From assembly GCA_019454205.1 (NCBI GenBank), contig CP075369.1:1798001-1862000 (forward strand): 64,000 nt of DNA, read 5' to 3'. This DNA is from Xanthobacteraceae bacterium. Lineage in GTDB: Bacteria > Pseudomonadota > Alphaproteobacteria > Rhizobiales > Xanthobacteraceae. A model generated the notes under the pieces. That model was not told the origin of the DNA. It saw only the letters and a list, made by a program, of their open reading frames with translations, and searched no databases. The translations under genes and the position numbers were made by a program. This document shows, one piece after another, positions 25,535 through 33,964 of this stretch; the first letter of the stretch is position 1; every line of letters starts with the position of its first letter.

Positions 25535-26158
25535 ATGCGTCAACTCAATCCAGCAGCGGCCATTGTTCCTCGTAATCAGGAACGCCGCCGCAGCCAGCGC
25601 GTGAAAGTCGATCTGACCGGCCGCTACATGCTGGCCGACCGGCGCGAATTCACCTGCCGCACGCTCGACATGTCGCCGGGCGGCGCGGCGCTGATCGCAC
25701 CCGCATTGCCGCGTCCCGGCGAACCCGTGGTCGCCTACATCGATCATATCGGCCGCCTCGAAGGCCATTGCGTGCGCCTGTTCGAGAACGGCTTCGCGAT
25801 GACCGTGCAGGGCACGATCCGCCGCCGCGACAAGCTCGCCGACCAGCTCACCTGGTTCGCCAACCGCAATTCGCTCGGACTGCCCGAAGACCGCCGCCAC
25901 GAACGCTTCACGCTGCGCAACCCGCGCTCCACCCTCACGCTGCCGGGCGGCGAAGTGGTGCCCGCGCGCGTCCTCGACGTTTCGCTCTCCGGCGCCGCTG
26001 TGCAGACGCGCGACAAGCCGCCGGTCGGCACCCCGGTCGTACTCGGCAAGACGCCGGGCCGCGTGGTGCGTCACATCGAGCAGGGCTTTGCAATCGAATT
26101 CACCCGGGTTCAGACCACCGACGCACTGGAACAGAACATCAGCGTCAACGAAATGTGA
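25535..26158 (+). CDS. Tandem PilZ-domain protein
   Basis: A 207-residue protein with two PilZ-like units. The first has RRRSQRVKVDL and LDMSPGGAALI (about residues 17-55); the second has EDRRHERFTLRN and LDVSLSGAAVQ (about 117-155). RxxxR and (D/N)xSxxG are the c-di-GMP contacts of PilZ domains and both copies keep them. It is a probable cytoplasmic c-di-GMP receptor, upstream of a LapG-like protease gene and 90 bases after the PAS gene. Confidence 0.88.
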   Translation: MRQLNPAAAIVPRNQERRRSQRVKVDLTGRYMLADRREFTCRTLDMSPGGAALIAPALPRPGEPVVAYIDHIGRLEGHCVRLFENGFAMTVQGTIRRRDKLADQLTWFANRNSLGLPEDRRHERFTLRNPRSTLTLPGGEVVPARVLDVSLSGAAVQTRDKPPVGTPVVLGKTPGRVVRHIEQGFAIEFTRVQTTDALEQNISVNEM

Positions 26159-26185
26159 ACGTCCGCGAAAACGAAAATCCTCCAG

Positions 26186-26214
26186 AAAGCCGCCCGCACC
26201 GGGCGGCTTTTTCG
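26186..26214 (+). terminator. Rho-independent terminator after the PilZ gene
   Basis: AAAGCCGCCC (26186-26195) pairs with GGGCGGCTTT (26201-26210) across a five-base loop, followed by a TTTTTCG tract. Confidence 0.88.
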
Positions 26215-26249
26215 TTTTCATGCTGTGCCATCGCAACAAGTGCGCGAAT

Positions 26250-26312
26250 GATTCAAATTTGAATCAAATTCGATTCTGGTTTTCGGAAAATTACGAAACA
26301 ATTTTCGAAAAC
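26250..26312. promoter_or_regulatory. AT-rich palindromes upstream of the LapG-like gene
   Basis: GATTCAAATTTGAATC (26250-26265) is a perfect 16-bp palindrome. Immediately downstream, GTTTTCGGAAAATT (26279-26292) and AATTTTCGAAAAC (26300-26312) form a long inverted repeat lacking one base. The block is much richer in A+T than its surroundings and lies about 100 bases before the start at 26404, as expected for a regulator-binding region. Confidence 0.5.
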
Positions 26313-26369
26313 AAAGCCGCGAGTTTCGCGGCGCGAATTAGACGAACCTCAAAAGCTGTCTGTCAGTAT

Positions 26370-26399
26370 CGCCCCAACAAGAAAAACGGGTTTGGGGCG
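26370..26399 (+). promoter_or_regulatory. Hairpin covering the Shine-Dalgarno of the LapG-like gene
   Basis: CGCCCCAA (26370-26377) pairs perfectly with TTGGGGCG (26392-26399). The right arm contains the GGGG Shine-Dalgarno that serves ATG 26404, so folding would block translation initiation. Confidence 0.5.
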
Positions 26400-26403
26400 T
26401 TCA

Positions 26404-27033
26404 ATGGTTGCGTATCAGGCGTACAAGGCGCCAGTGGCGGTTGTTTTGACCGCGCTTGCCGCCATCTTTTTCACGGGCACCGCGCACGCGCAGCAGCAGA
26501 AGCGCATGCAGTTCGTCGCGGTCGGCGACAGTTCGCGTCCGCCGATCGGCTGGGTGCAGTTCTGCGAAAAGCGCCCGTGGGAATGCAACGTGCCGCGCGT
26601 CAGCGCGCGCGATATCCAATACACCGTTGCCGCGCGCCGCGAACTCGATCGCATCAACCGTTTCGTCAACGAGCGCATCAAGCCGATGACGGACCTCGAA
26701 CACTACGGCGTGGTCGAGCACTGGACCTATCCGGAAGACGGTTACGGCGATTGCGAGGACTACGTTCTGCTCAAGCGCCGCATGCTCATGGAATTGGGCT
26801 GGCCGCGCTCGGCGCTGCTGATCACCGTCGTCCGCGACAAGAAGGGCGAAGGCCACTCGGTGCTCACGGTTCGCACCGACAAGGGCGAGTTCATTCTCGA
26901 CAACCAGGTCGAGGAAGTCCTGCCCTGGGCTGAAACCGGATACCGCTACATCAAGCGCCAGTCGCAGACCGACCCGAATCTCTGGGTTGCGCTCGGCGAC
27001 GACCGCCCCACGCCGTTCGTCGCGGCACGATAA
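26404..27033 (+). CDS. Transglutaminase-like cysteine protease (BTLCP, LapG-related)
   Basis: A 209-residue protein with a signal peptide ending GTAHAQ, placing it in the periplasm. The BTLCP catalytic triad is C117 in YGDCEDYVLLK, H151 in GEGHSVLTV and D166 in FILDNQ. Members include LapG, which cleaves cell-surface adhesins under c-di-GMP control via LapD. A tandem PilZ gene lies upstream but no LapD or large adhesin is in the window. ATG 26404 is preferred over a TTG at 26392 because of the GGGGCG in front. Confidence 0.88.
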   Translation: MVAYQAYKAPVAVVLTALAAIFFTGTAHAQQQKRMQFVAVGDSSRPPIGWVQFCEKRPWECNVPRVSARDIQYTVAARRELDRINRFVNERIKPMTDLEHYGVVEHWTYPEDGYGDCEDYVLLKRRMLMELGWPRSALLITVVRDKKGEGHSVLTVRTDKGEFILDNQVEEVLPWAETGYRYIKRQSQTDPNLWVALGDDRPTPFVAAR

Positions 27034-27099
27034 CGAGAAACAAGGAAACGCAGGCCCGGTCACGTCCCCACCCCTCCCCGTCCCCTGACCGGACATGCG

Positions 27100-27139
27100 G
27101 AGGCCGGCTTCGTCCCCCCGAAGCCGGCCTCACTTTTTT
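27100..27139 (+). terminator. Rho-independent terminator after the LapG-like gene
   Basis: GAGGCCGGCTTCG (27100-27112) and CGAAGCCGGCCTC (27119-27131) form a 13-bp perfect stem with a CCCCC-rich loop, followed by ACTTTTTTG. Confidence 0.93.
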
Positions 27140-27168
27140 GTGCATGGTGGGATTCCGGAGAACGTTTG

Positions 27169-28362
27169 ATGCTAAAAAGGAACCGGCTGTTGGGGAATGG
27201 TATGCGCGCACCGTCACTGATCCTGGCTCTCGCCGCCCTGCATTTCGCCGCGGCTCCTGCGGGTGCGCAGAGCACGCCGGACGCCAAACAAATCCCGCTG
27301 CCGGATTACCTGCCCGCCGCCGTTCACGATCTCGGCAACGACGAAATCGACGCGCCCTGCCGCATCCCCTTCGAGAAACTCAAAGACCCGAAAACCAGCG
27401 ATTTCTTTCCGCTGAGCGCGGTGCGCAACGAAAACGAGAAACTCGCGGCGCATCTGCGTAACCGCTACATCGTTGCGGACTTCAACACCGCCGACGAGAA
27501 CGGCTTTTGCCGCGGCGTGGAGGAACACTTCTCGCGGATCGAGGACCTGAGCGAATTTCCGAAGCTGCGCGCCATCGCATCCGCGCGCGGCATCGACCTG
27601 ATTGCGCTTGAGAAAGAGAACCCACAGGTCATCCTCGCCTCGGTCGAGAAGCCGGAAGAAGCCGCGGCGCTCGCCATCGAGATCGAGGACCTGAAGAATT
27701 ACGTCGCGCAGGTACATCGCTTCAAGACCGACCCGATCGTGAAGGCGCGCGTCCATTCCGGCTACTGCATCGGCCAGACGCTGAACTACTGCGAAATCGT
27801 CGACGGCAAGCCGAAGCTGGTCTACCGCTTCCTGACTTCATCGAGCCGCTGGATCCAGAAGCCGAACAACAACTACTACGCACCGATCAATTACATCGCG
27901 AACCGCAACTGGAGTTCGGATCGCCGCTACACGCCAGCCGACGCGAAACGCGACGAGCGCATGGGCGGCGGGCGCGCACATATCGCCATGTTCGAGAACG
28001 GCGGCCGCCCGATCGAGATGCCGAACTTCCTGCATTTCCTTCCGGAGAAAGGCTACAAGGGCGAGCGCGCGAACGGCATCCACCAGATCGCCGGCGGCCT
28101 CGATTCCGGCGGCACCTTCGGTTCGCCGGTAAGCCTCGGCTGCGTGCGGCTCAGCCGTTATGCGGCGAAACTTTCGCGCTGGTGGATTCCGCAGCAAGCG
28201 AAGTTCTTCATCTATTTCGAGGAGAAGGGCTATCGCAACCTCGGCGATGCGAAGACCAACAAGGCGCGAGCTTACGTGAACCCGCCGCCAATCGAGCTGC
28301 GCTCGCCGCGCGAACGCGAGCGCGAAACGGCGGGGCAATCGTTCTTCCCGTTTTTCCGCTAG
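27169..28362 (+). CDS. L,D-transpeptidase (YkuD-type) exported protein
   Basis: A 397-residue exported protein with a signal peptide ending APAGAQ. The C-terminal YkuD domain shows HQIAGGLDSGGTFGSP (His near 305) and SLGCVRLS with the catalytic C325 and R327, which forms 3-3 peptidoglycan cross-links or attaches proteins. A roughly 200-residue N-terminal region with four other Cys (about C64, C116, C204, C213) is unassigned. ATG 27169 has GGAGA seven bases upstream; ATG 27202, also with a GGGGA, would remove eleven residues. It converges with the kinase gene. Confidence 0.88.
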   Translation: MLKRNRLLGNGMRAPSLILALAALHFAAAPAGAQSTPDAKQIPLPDYLPAAVHDLGNDEIDAPCRIPFEKLKDPKTSDFFPLSAVRNENEKLAAHLRNRYIVADFNTADENGFCRGVEEHFSRIEDLSEFPKLRAIASARGIDLIALEKENPQVILASVEKPEEAAALAIEIEDLKNYVAQVHRFKTDPIVKARVHSGYCIGQTLNYCEIVDGKPKLVYRFLTSSSRWIQKPNNNYYAPINYIANRNWSSDRRYTPADAKRDERMGGGRAHIAMFENGGRPIEMPNFLHFLPEKGYKGERANGIHQIAGGLDSGGTFGSPVSLGCVRLSRYAAKLSRWWIPQQAKFFIYFEEKGYRNLGDAKTNKARAYVNPPPIELRSPRERERETAGQSFFPFFR

Positions 28363-28378
28363 AGCCGCATCACCTTTT

Positions 28379-30397
28379 CTACCTGCACCGCAGCGTGGCA
28401 GCGACGACTCTTCCGTTCTTTCTTACGCTAATGTCGTTGTCGCCGAAGCTGACATAGCTCCATAGCGCCCCGATGTCTTTTGGATCGGGAGAGTTTATCG
28501 TTCTCGTCCGGAGTTCGTCGTCGCCGTTATACTCGATGGCTTCGACATATTCGCGGCCAAGACCGTCTCGCCAGATGAAATTGCTTCCGGAAATTCGTGC
28601 GGTGTATGTATCCCGCGGCGTCTGGCAATTGCCGCTGACCGCCCAACGCCCTCCTGCGACGAGACGATTGGCCAAGGTCTGCCGCGGCGGTGGCGGCGCG
28701 ACGCAATAAGTACGCGCATCGTTCCAGATATGGTTTCCCGAACAGGAGCAGGCATACGGTTGTTCCTGCGCATGGTTGACCGACACCGCCTGCGCATTCC
28801 CGTATTGCTGGCGGCAGAAAGCATGACCGCGCTCGAGCGTCGGCGTTAAGCGGCATTGCGTTTGCGACGGATTGAAGGAGTACTCGGCGCGGCATCCGCA
28901 TTCGTAAGGATTTGCTTCGCTGTCATTGACGCGAACCGCGACAGCGAACTCGCCAAACCGGCTGCGGCAATACGGATGCCCGTCCGCAATCGTCCGTGCC
29001 GGCTTCGGCTGCACGCAAAGCGTGCGCGCATCGTTCCAGACAAAGCCACCGCCGCAATCGCACCGGAACGGATGGTTCTTGTCCGCGACGACCTCGACTG
29101 CGAACGATTGCTGCCCGTGACGGCTGCGGCAATAGGCATGGCCTTCCGCCAGCGGCGGCAGCGCTTCGGGCTTCGGCTGCGGAAGGGGCTGCGGCTCCGG
29201 CTTCGGCAATTCTGAAACGCGCGTCGTGCCGGAGAATAATCCTTCACGATAGGAATAGACGCCCGCGAACAACAGCAACGCAATCGCGCCGATCACCGCC
29301 GCGATGGCAGGCCAGCCAAACCGGCGCTCACCCGCCGATGGCGGCATGCCGCTACCCTGCGGCGGCAATCCGTTCCCGCCGGAGACGATGCGCTCCGGCG
29401 TTGCAGGTGGAGGCGGTGGCGGCGTTTCCTGCTGCGGGATCTTCTTTTTCACACCCGGAATCGTCTCGCCGCCATCGTCACCTTTCACCGACATCAACGC
29501 GGCGCGAAGCTCGCTGACAGTCGCCATTCGATCTTCGCGGCGAAGCGTCAGCGCGCGGTCGATGGCCGAAGCCAGCGCTTGCGGCACGTCCGGATTCTTT
29601 TCGCGCACTGGAACGTAAGGATCGCCCTCGCCGTCGATCAGATTATTGCGGCGCTTCATAGCGTCTTCCGGCGGCCTGCCGGTCACCGCGCGATAGAGCA
29701 CCGCAGCCAGCGAATAGACGTCGCTGCTGGCATCCAGTGCCTTGCCCGCCACCTGTTCCGGAGAGGAATAATTCGGCTTGAACGTAATCTGGCTGCTGAT
29801 TGCGTGTTCCGCACTGCCTAGTTTTAGCCGCGTATCGCTCTCGATCACCTTCATCGCACCGAAGTCGATCAGCACCGGCTGACCGTTCTTGCGGATCATG
29901 ATGTTGTCGGGGGCGACATCGCGATGCAGCGTATTGCGCGCGTGAACATATTCCAGCGCGTCGCAGACCGGCTCGAGGATGGATTGCAACTCCCCGATTT
30001 CCGGCATGCCGGACTCTTTATTGCGCAGCCAGTCGAGGAACGTGTCCCCGTCCACCAGTTCCATGATCATGTAGCCGGTGCCGTGCGCCGAGACGTAATT
30101 CAGCACATCGAGAATATTCTTGTGCTGGAGGTCGGCAAGCGCGGAAGTCGATTTCTCGAAACGATCCAGCGCCGAGCGGAATACGGAGTCGTCCTTGCCG
30201 AAGAACACGACCTGCGTGGCGCCATCGCGCGAAGCCAGCGCGCTCGGAAAGAACTCCTTGATGGCGACGCGCCGCTTGGCGATTTTGTTATAGGCTTCGT
30301 AGGTGATGCCGAAGCCGCCCTGTCCGAGCGGACGCACAATCTCGTAACCGGCGATGAGCGTACCCGGCGGCAGCGTCGAAAAGAACTGGCGAGACAA
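28379..30397 (-). CDS. Membrane Ser/Thr protein kinase with exported Cys-rich triple repeat
   Basis: A 672-residue Hanks-type kinase. Kinase domain about 18-300: P-loop LGQGGFGITY, K47 (VAIKEFF), HRDVAPDN with D160, DFG at 178-180 and YSSPEQ. A Pro-rich juxtamembrane linker leads to one transmembrane helix (361-382) and a second Pro/Glu stalk. The exported part has three repeats of about 48 residues with Cys spacing C-x22-C-x-C-x12-C (C423/446/448/461, C477/500/502/515, C528/550/552/565), then a beta-rich terminal domain with C591 and C671 resembling the exported protein at 21198. The start is TTG 30397 behind GGGAGAGGGG. Ligand and targets are unknown. Confidence 0.9.
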   Translation of the reverse strand: MSRQFFSTLPPGTLIAGYEIVRPLGQGGFGITYEAYNKIAKRRVAIKEFFPSALASRDGATQVVFFGKDDSVFRSALDRFEKSTSALADLQHKNILDVLNYVSAHGTGYMIMELVDGDTFLDWLRNKESGMPEIGELQSILEPVCDALEYVHARNTLHRDVAPDNIMIRKNGQPVLIDFGAMKVIESDTRLKLGSAEHAISSQITFKPNYSSPEQVAGKALDASSDVYSLAAVLYRAVTGRPPEDAMKRRNNLIDGEGDPYVPVREKNPDVPQALASAIDRALTLRREDRMATVSELRAALMSVKGDDGGETIPGVKKKIPQQETPPPPPPATPERIVSGGNGLPPQGSGMPPSAGERRFGWPAIAAVIGAIALLLFAGVYSYREGLFSGTTRVSELPKPEPQPLPQPKPEALPPLAEGHAYCRSRHGQQSFAVEVVADKNHPFRCDCGGGFVWNDARTLCVQPKPARTIADGHPYCRSRFGEFAVAVRVNDSEANPYECGCRAEYSFNPSQTQCRLTPTLERGHAFCRQQYGNAQAVSVNHAQEQPYACSCSGNHIWNDARTYCVAPPPPRQTLANRLVAGGRWAVSGNCQTPRDTYTARISGSNFIWRDGLGREYVEAIEYNGDDELRTRTINSPDPKDIGALWSYVSFGDNDISVRKNGRVVAATLRCR

Positions 30398-30508
30398 GAC
30401 CCCTCTCCCTCGCCGCCGATGCTAGCGCATTCTGGCGGCGGGGAAACAGGGCAGTAAAACGGAACTCGTAATTTCGCCTTGCGAAGCGGCCCGGATTACC
30501 GCCGCCGT

Positions 30509-31039
30509 TCAATCCACCTGCTTGAAGCTCGCCGCGTATTTTGGCCAGCGATTGTAATAGCTGGCGGCTGCGAGCTTCAGGAAGTCGATGGTTTTCTGGT
30601 CGAGGGGGCGCACGAGTTTCGCGGGCGCGCCGATGATGAGCGAGCCGTCCGGAAATTCCTTGCCCTCGGATACGAGCGAGTTTGCGCCGACGATGCAGTC
30701 CTTGCCGATCTTCGCGCCGTTCATGATGGTCGCGCCCATGCCGACCAGCGAATTGTCGCCGATGGTGCAGCCGTGCACGATCGCGTTGTGTCCGATGGTG
30801 CAGCCCTCGCCGATCTTCAGCGGGAAACCCGGATCGGTATGCATCACGCAGCCGTCCTGAATGTTGGAACGCACGCCGACTTCGATCCACTCGTTGTCGC
30901 CGCGCAGCACCGCACTGAACCAGATGCTCACCTGTTCGCGCAGGCGCACCTTGCCGACGACGCTTGCATTCGGCGCTATCCAGAACGTTCCAGGCGCTGG
31001 AAGCTCCGGGCGGATTCCTTCGAATTCATAGACGGGCAT
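30509..31039 (-). CDS. Gamma-class carbonic anhydrase-like protein
   Basis: A 176-residue left-handed beta-helix protein with hexapeptide repeats. The three His zinc ligands of the gamma-carbonic anhydrase family are H67 (VMHTDPG), H84 and H89 (GHNAIVHGC); RGDNEWIEVG and GMGATIMNG also fit. Members (YrdA, CaiE, PaaY) either hydrate CO2 or act on acyl-CoA thioesters, so enzymatic activity is not certain. Confidence 0.88.
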   Translation of the reverse strand: MPVYEFEGIRPELPAPGTFWIAPNASVVGKVRLREQVSIWFSAVLRGDNEWIEVGVRSNIQDGCVMHTDPGFPLKIGEGCTIGHNAIVHGCTIGDNSLVGMGATIMNGAKIGKDCIVGANSLVSEGKEFPDGSLIIGAPAKLVRPLDQKTIDFLKLAAASYYNRWPKYAASFKQVD

Positions 31040-31106
31040 TGCTTGTCTCGCGTGAATTACTTTTCGCGCGGGACCATGCCACGCACGTGCGAAAATCGCG
31101 AGCGAA

Positions 31107-31433
31107 TTACAGCCCGGCCGCGTAGCGGAGCGCTTCCACCGCCGCGACGCCGGAGAAGAAACTCCACAGGCCCGCGATCACCGTCGCGAGGACCACGAAC
31201 ATCATGTTGCGGTCTTCCATCTGGCGGCCGCGGATGGTGTTGCGGATGATGATGAAGGGCGCGGCGAAGACGAGGAACGGGACCGCGCTCAGGGCGATCA
31301 TGCGCGTGCTGTTCAGCAGGCGGAAGCTGGCCGGGCGCTCGGCGAAAACCTGATAGCCGGAGCACAGCATACCGGCGAGGCAAAAGCCGAACGCCAGCGC
31401 ATAAAGGGACTGCAAGGCTTCCTGGGAAATCAC
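31107..31433 (-). CDS. Small three-helix membrane protein
   Basis: A 108-residue protein with three predicted transmembrane helices: LYALAFGFCLAGMLCSGYQV, MIALSAVPFLVFAAPFIII and MMFVVLATVIAGLWSFFSG. A basic cytoplasmic loop (IRNTIRGRQMEDRN) precedes the third. The start is GTG 31433 with GGGTGG upstream. I do not recognise the family; its sequence is of a type conserved in rhizobia. The carbonic anhydrase-like gene follows in the same direction. Confidence 0.7.
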   Translation of the reverse strand: MISQEALQSLYALAFGFCLAGMLCSGYQVFAERPASFRLLNSTRMIALSAVPFLVFAAPFIIIRNTIRGRQMEDRNMMFVVLATVIAGLWSFFSGVAAVEALRYAAGL

Positions 31434-31525
31434 GCAACGCCACCCGTACTGCGGGCTTTCTTGGCCCGTGGCGGCGAGGTTAATAATCTCTTAAAGCGCC
31501 GTGCAAGCCGTTTCCGGCAGCGAGG

Positions 31526-31927
31526 TTAATCGGCCTCGTCGAGGTCGATGTCGAGCACCGCCATCTCGAAGGTCCATGAGCGGCCGGAGGCGTCGTCCCG
31601 GAACAGCACGGCGATATATTCGTCTTCGAGATAAATTTCGGAGGAGTCGGTCTTCTTTGGACGCGGCACGACCCGCAGTTTCGGGTTCCCGAACTTGCCG
31701 CGCACCGCCTCGTTGAGGTTCGGATTCGCGGACGGCATCTCGATGGAAACCGTGACGTTGTAGGAACGGTCGCCGTCCTCGTCGTCGACAGTCACGCGGC
31801 CGATCGGCTCGTCGTTGAGAATAAGCTCCGCCATGTTCTGCACGCGCGCCCGCGCGGCCAACCCGATCTCCGGATTCAACATGCGCTGAAGATAGGTTTG
31901 CAGGCGGTCGAGTTCGGCGCGGTCCAA
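31526..31927 (-). CDS. DUF3126-type protein with internal duplication
   Basis: A 133-residue cytoplasmic protein. The second half (about 68-130) matches DUF3126, with FGNPKLRVVPRPKKTDSSEI and SWTFEMAVLDIDL. The first half (about 5-65) looks like a diverged copy of the same unit: LQTYLQRMLNPEIGLAARAR, AELILNDEPIGRV and SYNVTVSIEM. Typical DUF3126 proteins have about half this length. The start is TTG 31927 behind GGAGA. cysE ends its transcript 68 bases upstream. Function unknown. Confidence 0.75.
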   Translation of the reverse strand: MDRAELDRLQTYLQRMLNPEIGLAARARVQNMAELILNDEPIGRVTVDDEDGDRSYNVTVSIEMPSANPNLNEAVRGKFGNPKLRVVPRPKKTDSSEIYLEDEYIAVLFRDDASGRSWTFEMAVLDIDLDEAD

Positions 31928-31995
31928 GGGGAATCTCCAAAAAGCGAAGGCGCGGGCAACCTACCCGCGCCTGCCGCGAAACACAAAACCGCCGG

Positions 31996-32835
31996 TCAGA
32001 TGGCTTCGCCCATGAACGGCATCTCGAAAATCTGGTTCATGGAATGCGAGGGCTGCGAGTCCTTGCAGCCGGCGTCGCCCACCACGCGCGCGGGCACGCC
32101 TGCGACCGTGACATTGGCCGGAACCGGTTTCAGCACCACCGAACCCGCCGCGACGCGCGCGCAGGAACCGACCTCGATATTGCCGAGCACTTTCGCGCCT
32201 GCCGAGAGCAACACGCCGCGCCGGATCTTCGGATGGCGGTCACCCTGCTCCTTGCCGGTGCCACCCAGCGTCACGCCTTGCAGAATGGAAACGTCGTCGT
32301 CGATTACGGCGGTCGCGCCGATCACCACGCCGGTCGCGTGGTCGATGAAGATGCCGCGGCCGATCTTGGTATTCGGGTTGATGTCCACGCCGAACACGGA
32401 CGAAGACTGGCTTTGCAGGTAAAGGGCGAAGTCCTTGCGGCCCTTGTGCCAGAGATAGTGCGCAAGGCGGTGCGCCTGCAACGCATGGAAGCCTTTGTAA
32501 TAAAGCATCGGCTCCAGATAGCGCGTGGTTGCCGGATCGCGCTCCGCCACCGCGACGATATCGGCGCGCATGGCGGCGCCGATGTTGCTGTCGGCGGCAA
32601 TCGCCTCGTTGAAGGCCTGCACGATCAGTTCGCTCGACACGTCGCCGGAGCCGAGGCGCGCCGCCACGCGGTGCGCGATGGCATGCTCGATGGCGTCGTG
32701 GTTCAGGACAGTGGTGAAAATGAAGCTTGCCAGCGCCGGTTCGCGGCGCGCGACTTCCTCCGCTTCCTCGCGGACCCGGCTCCAGACCGGATCGAGGGAT
32801 TTAACCCCCTTCGGTAGCGTCTTATGCAGCGCCAT
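31996..32835 (-). CDS. cysE: Serine O-acetyltransferase
   Basis: A 279-residue enzyme making O-acetylserine for cysteine synthesis. The helical N-terminal domain is followed by a left-handed beta-helix with hexapeptides: INPNTKIGRGIFIDHATGVV, with DINP and the catalytic His region (IDHATG), ILQGVTLGGTGKEQGDRHPK and VAGVPARVVG. The C-terminus ends in EAI; a terminal Ile is the feature that inserts into CysK to form cysteine synthase. Convergent or neighbouring cys genes are absent. Confidence 0.95.
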   Translation of the reverse strand: MALHKTLPKGVKSLDPVWSRVREEAEEVARREPALASFIFTTVLNHDAIEHAIAHRVAARLGSGDVSSELIVQAFNEAIAADSNIGAAMRADIVAVAERDPATTRYLEPMLYYKGFHALQAHRLAHYLWHKGRKDFALYLQSQSSSVFGVDINPNTKIGRGIFIDHATGVVIGATAVIDDDVSILQGVTLGGTGKEQGDRHPKIRRGVLLSAGAKVLGNIEVGSCARVAAGSVVLKPVPANVTVAGVPARVVGDAGCKDSQPSHSMNQIFEMPFMGEAI

Positions 32836-32947
32836 GGCTCTGTTCCGCTTCGCCTGAATGATGAATTGGGTAGGCCGTCATCCTAGCACAGGCTATGTGA
32901 CGGGGTGATACCTTCGAAATCCTTAGCAATCCGGTCCGTTCCCAGCC

Positions 32948-33751
32948 ATGCACCAAACGCAGCCGCAGAAATCCCCCATCCGCACCGAAGTCAAAGGCCC
33001 GGTTGGTTACCTGATCCTTGACCGCCCGGAGCGCAAGAACGCACTCTCCTTCGACATGTGGCGCGAGGTGCCCAAGTTGCTGGCTGCACTCGCGGAAAAC
33101 AAGGAGGTCCGCGCCATCGTGTTGCGCGGCGCGGGCGATCTGCCGTTCTGTTCGGGTGCTGATATTTCCGAGTTCGAGACGGTGCGCGCCTCCGCCGACG
33201 GCGCGCGCGCCTATGAGGAGGCAAACATCGTCGCGTTCGACGCAATCGGAAGCTGTCCCGTGCCGACGATCGCAATGATCCGCAGCTTTTGCATGGGCGG
33301 CGGCGTGGGTCTTGCCGCAGCCTGCGACCTTCGCGTGGCAAGCGACAACGCCGAGTTCGCAATTCCGCCGGGCCGTCTCGGTCTCGCCTACCCGCCGCAG
33401 GCAATCGGTTACATCGTCGCCTGCATCGGCGCACCCAACGCGAAGGATTGGCTCTACACCGCGCGCCGCGTGAAAGCGCCGGAAGCGGAAAAACTCGGCT
33501 TCCTCAACCGGCTGGTCGCGGATGCGGCACTTGAATCGGAAGTGGAAGCACTTGCCGCGACGATTGCGGACAATGCGCCGCTCTCGCTGCGCGCCGGAAA
33601 GCTCGCCATCAATCACGCGGCAGGCTTTGAAGCCGCGGCTTCGCTGGAAGCCGTGCTCGCGGCGGCGGAAAAATGTTTCGACAGCGCCGATTACAAGGAA
33701 GGTCGCGCGGCGTTTCTCGACAAGCGCAAGCCGGTGTTCAGGGGCGAATGA
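32948..33751 (+). CDS. Enoyl-CoA hydratase/isomerase family protein
   Basis: A 267-residue crotonase-fold enzyme: YLILDRPERKNALSFDMW, SGADISEFETVRASADG (oxyanion loop), IRSFCMGGGVGLAAACDLRVAS, and IPPGRLGLAYPPQA. The Glu normally used for hydration is not obvious after GRLGL, so isomerase, hydratase or another crotonase reaction are all possible. It is divergent from cysE and followed by a 213-base repeat-bearing spacer. Confidence 0.87.
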   Translation: MHQTQPQKSPIRTEVKGPVGYLILDRPERKNALSFDMWREVPKLLAALAENKEVRAIVLRGAGDLPFCSGADISEFETVRASADGARAYEEANIVAFDAIGSCPVPTIAMIRSFCMGGGVGLAAACDLRVASDNAEFAIPPGRLGLAYPPQAIGYIVACIGAPNAKDWLYTARRVKAPEAEKLGFLNRLVADAALESEVEALAATIADNAPLSLRAGKLAINHAAGFEAAASLEAVLAAAEKCFDSADYKEGRAAFLDKRKPVFRGE

Positions 33752-33964
33752 CGCGCCACTCCGCCCTGAATCTCTTCGCAAGCATGGCCGGAATCTGAAT
33801 CGGAACCTGAACCGGAAAAACCGCGGAAAGACTCAGGGTTTCGTTGAATCGGATTCTCAACTTCAACTGAATCGGAATCTGAACTTGAAGTGGCTCACGC
33901 GGAATCGCGCCTTCAGCCGGCACCGCCAACCGATTCAAAAGACTCGATAATTTATATTTCCCGA
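33752..33964. repeat. Spacer with short direct and inverted repeats
   Basis: CTGAATCGGAACCTGAAC (33795-33812) and CTGAATCGGAATCTGAAC (33867-33884) differ at one base; a third, weaker copy (TGAATCGGATTCTCAAC) is at 33845-33861. ACTTCAA and TTGAAGT flank the second copy as an inverted repeat. The spacer lies between converging genes. Confidence 0.6.
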
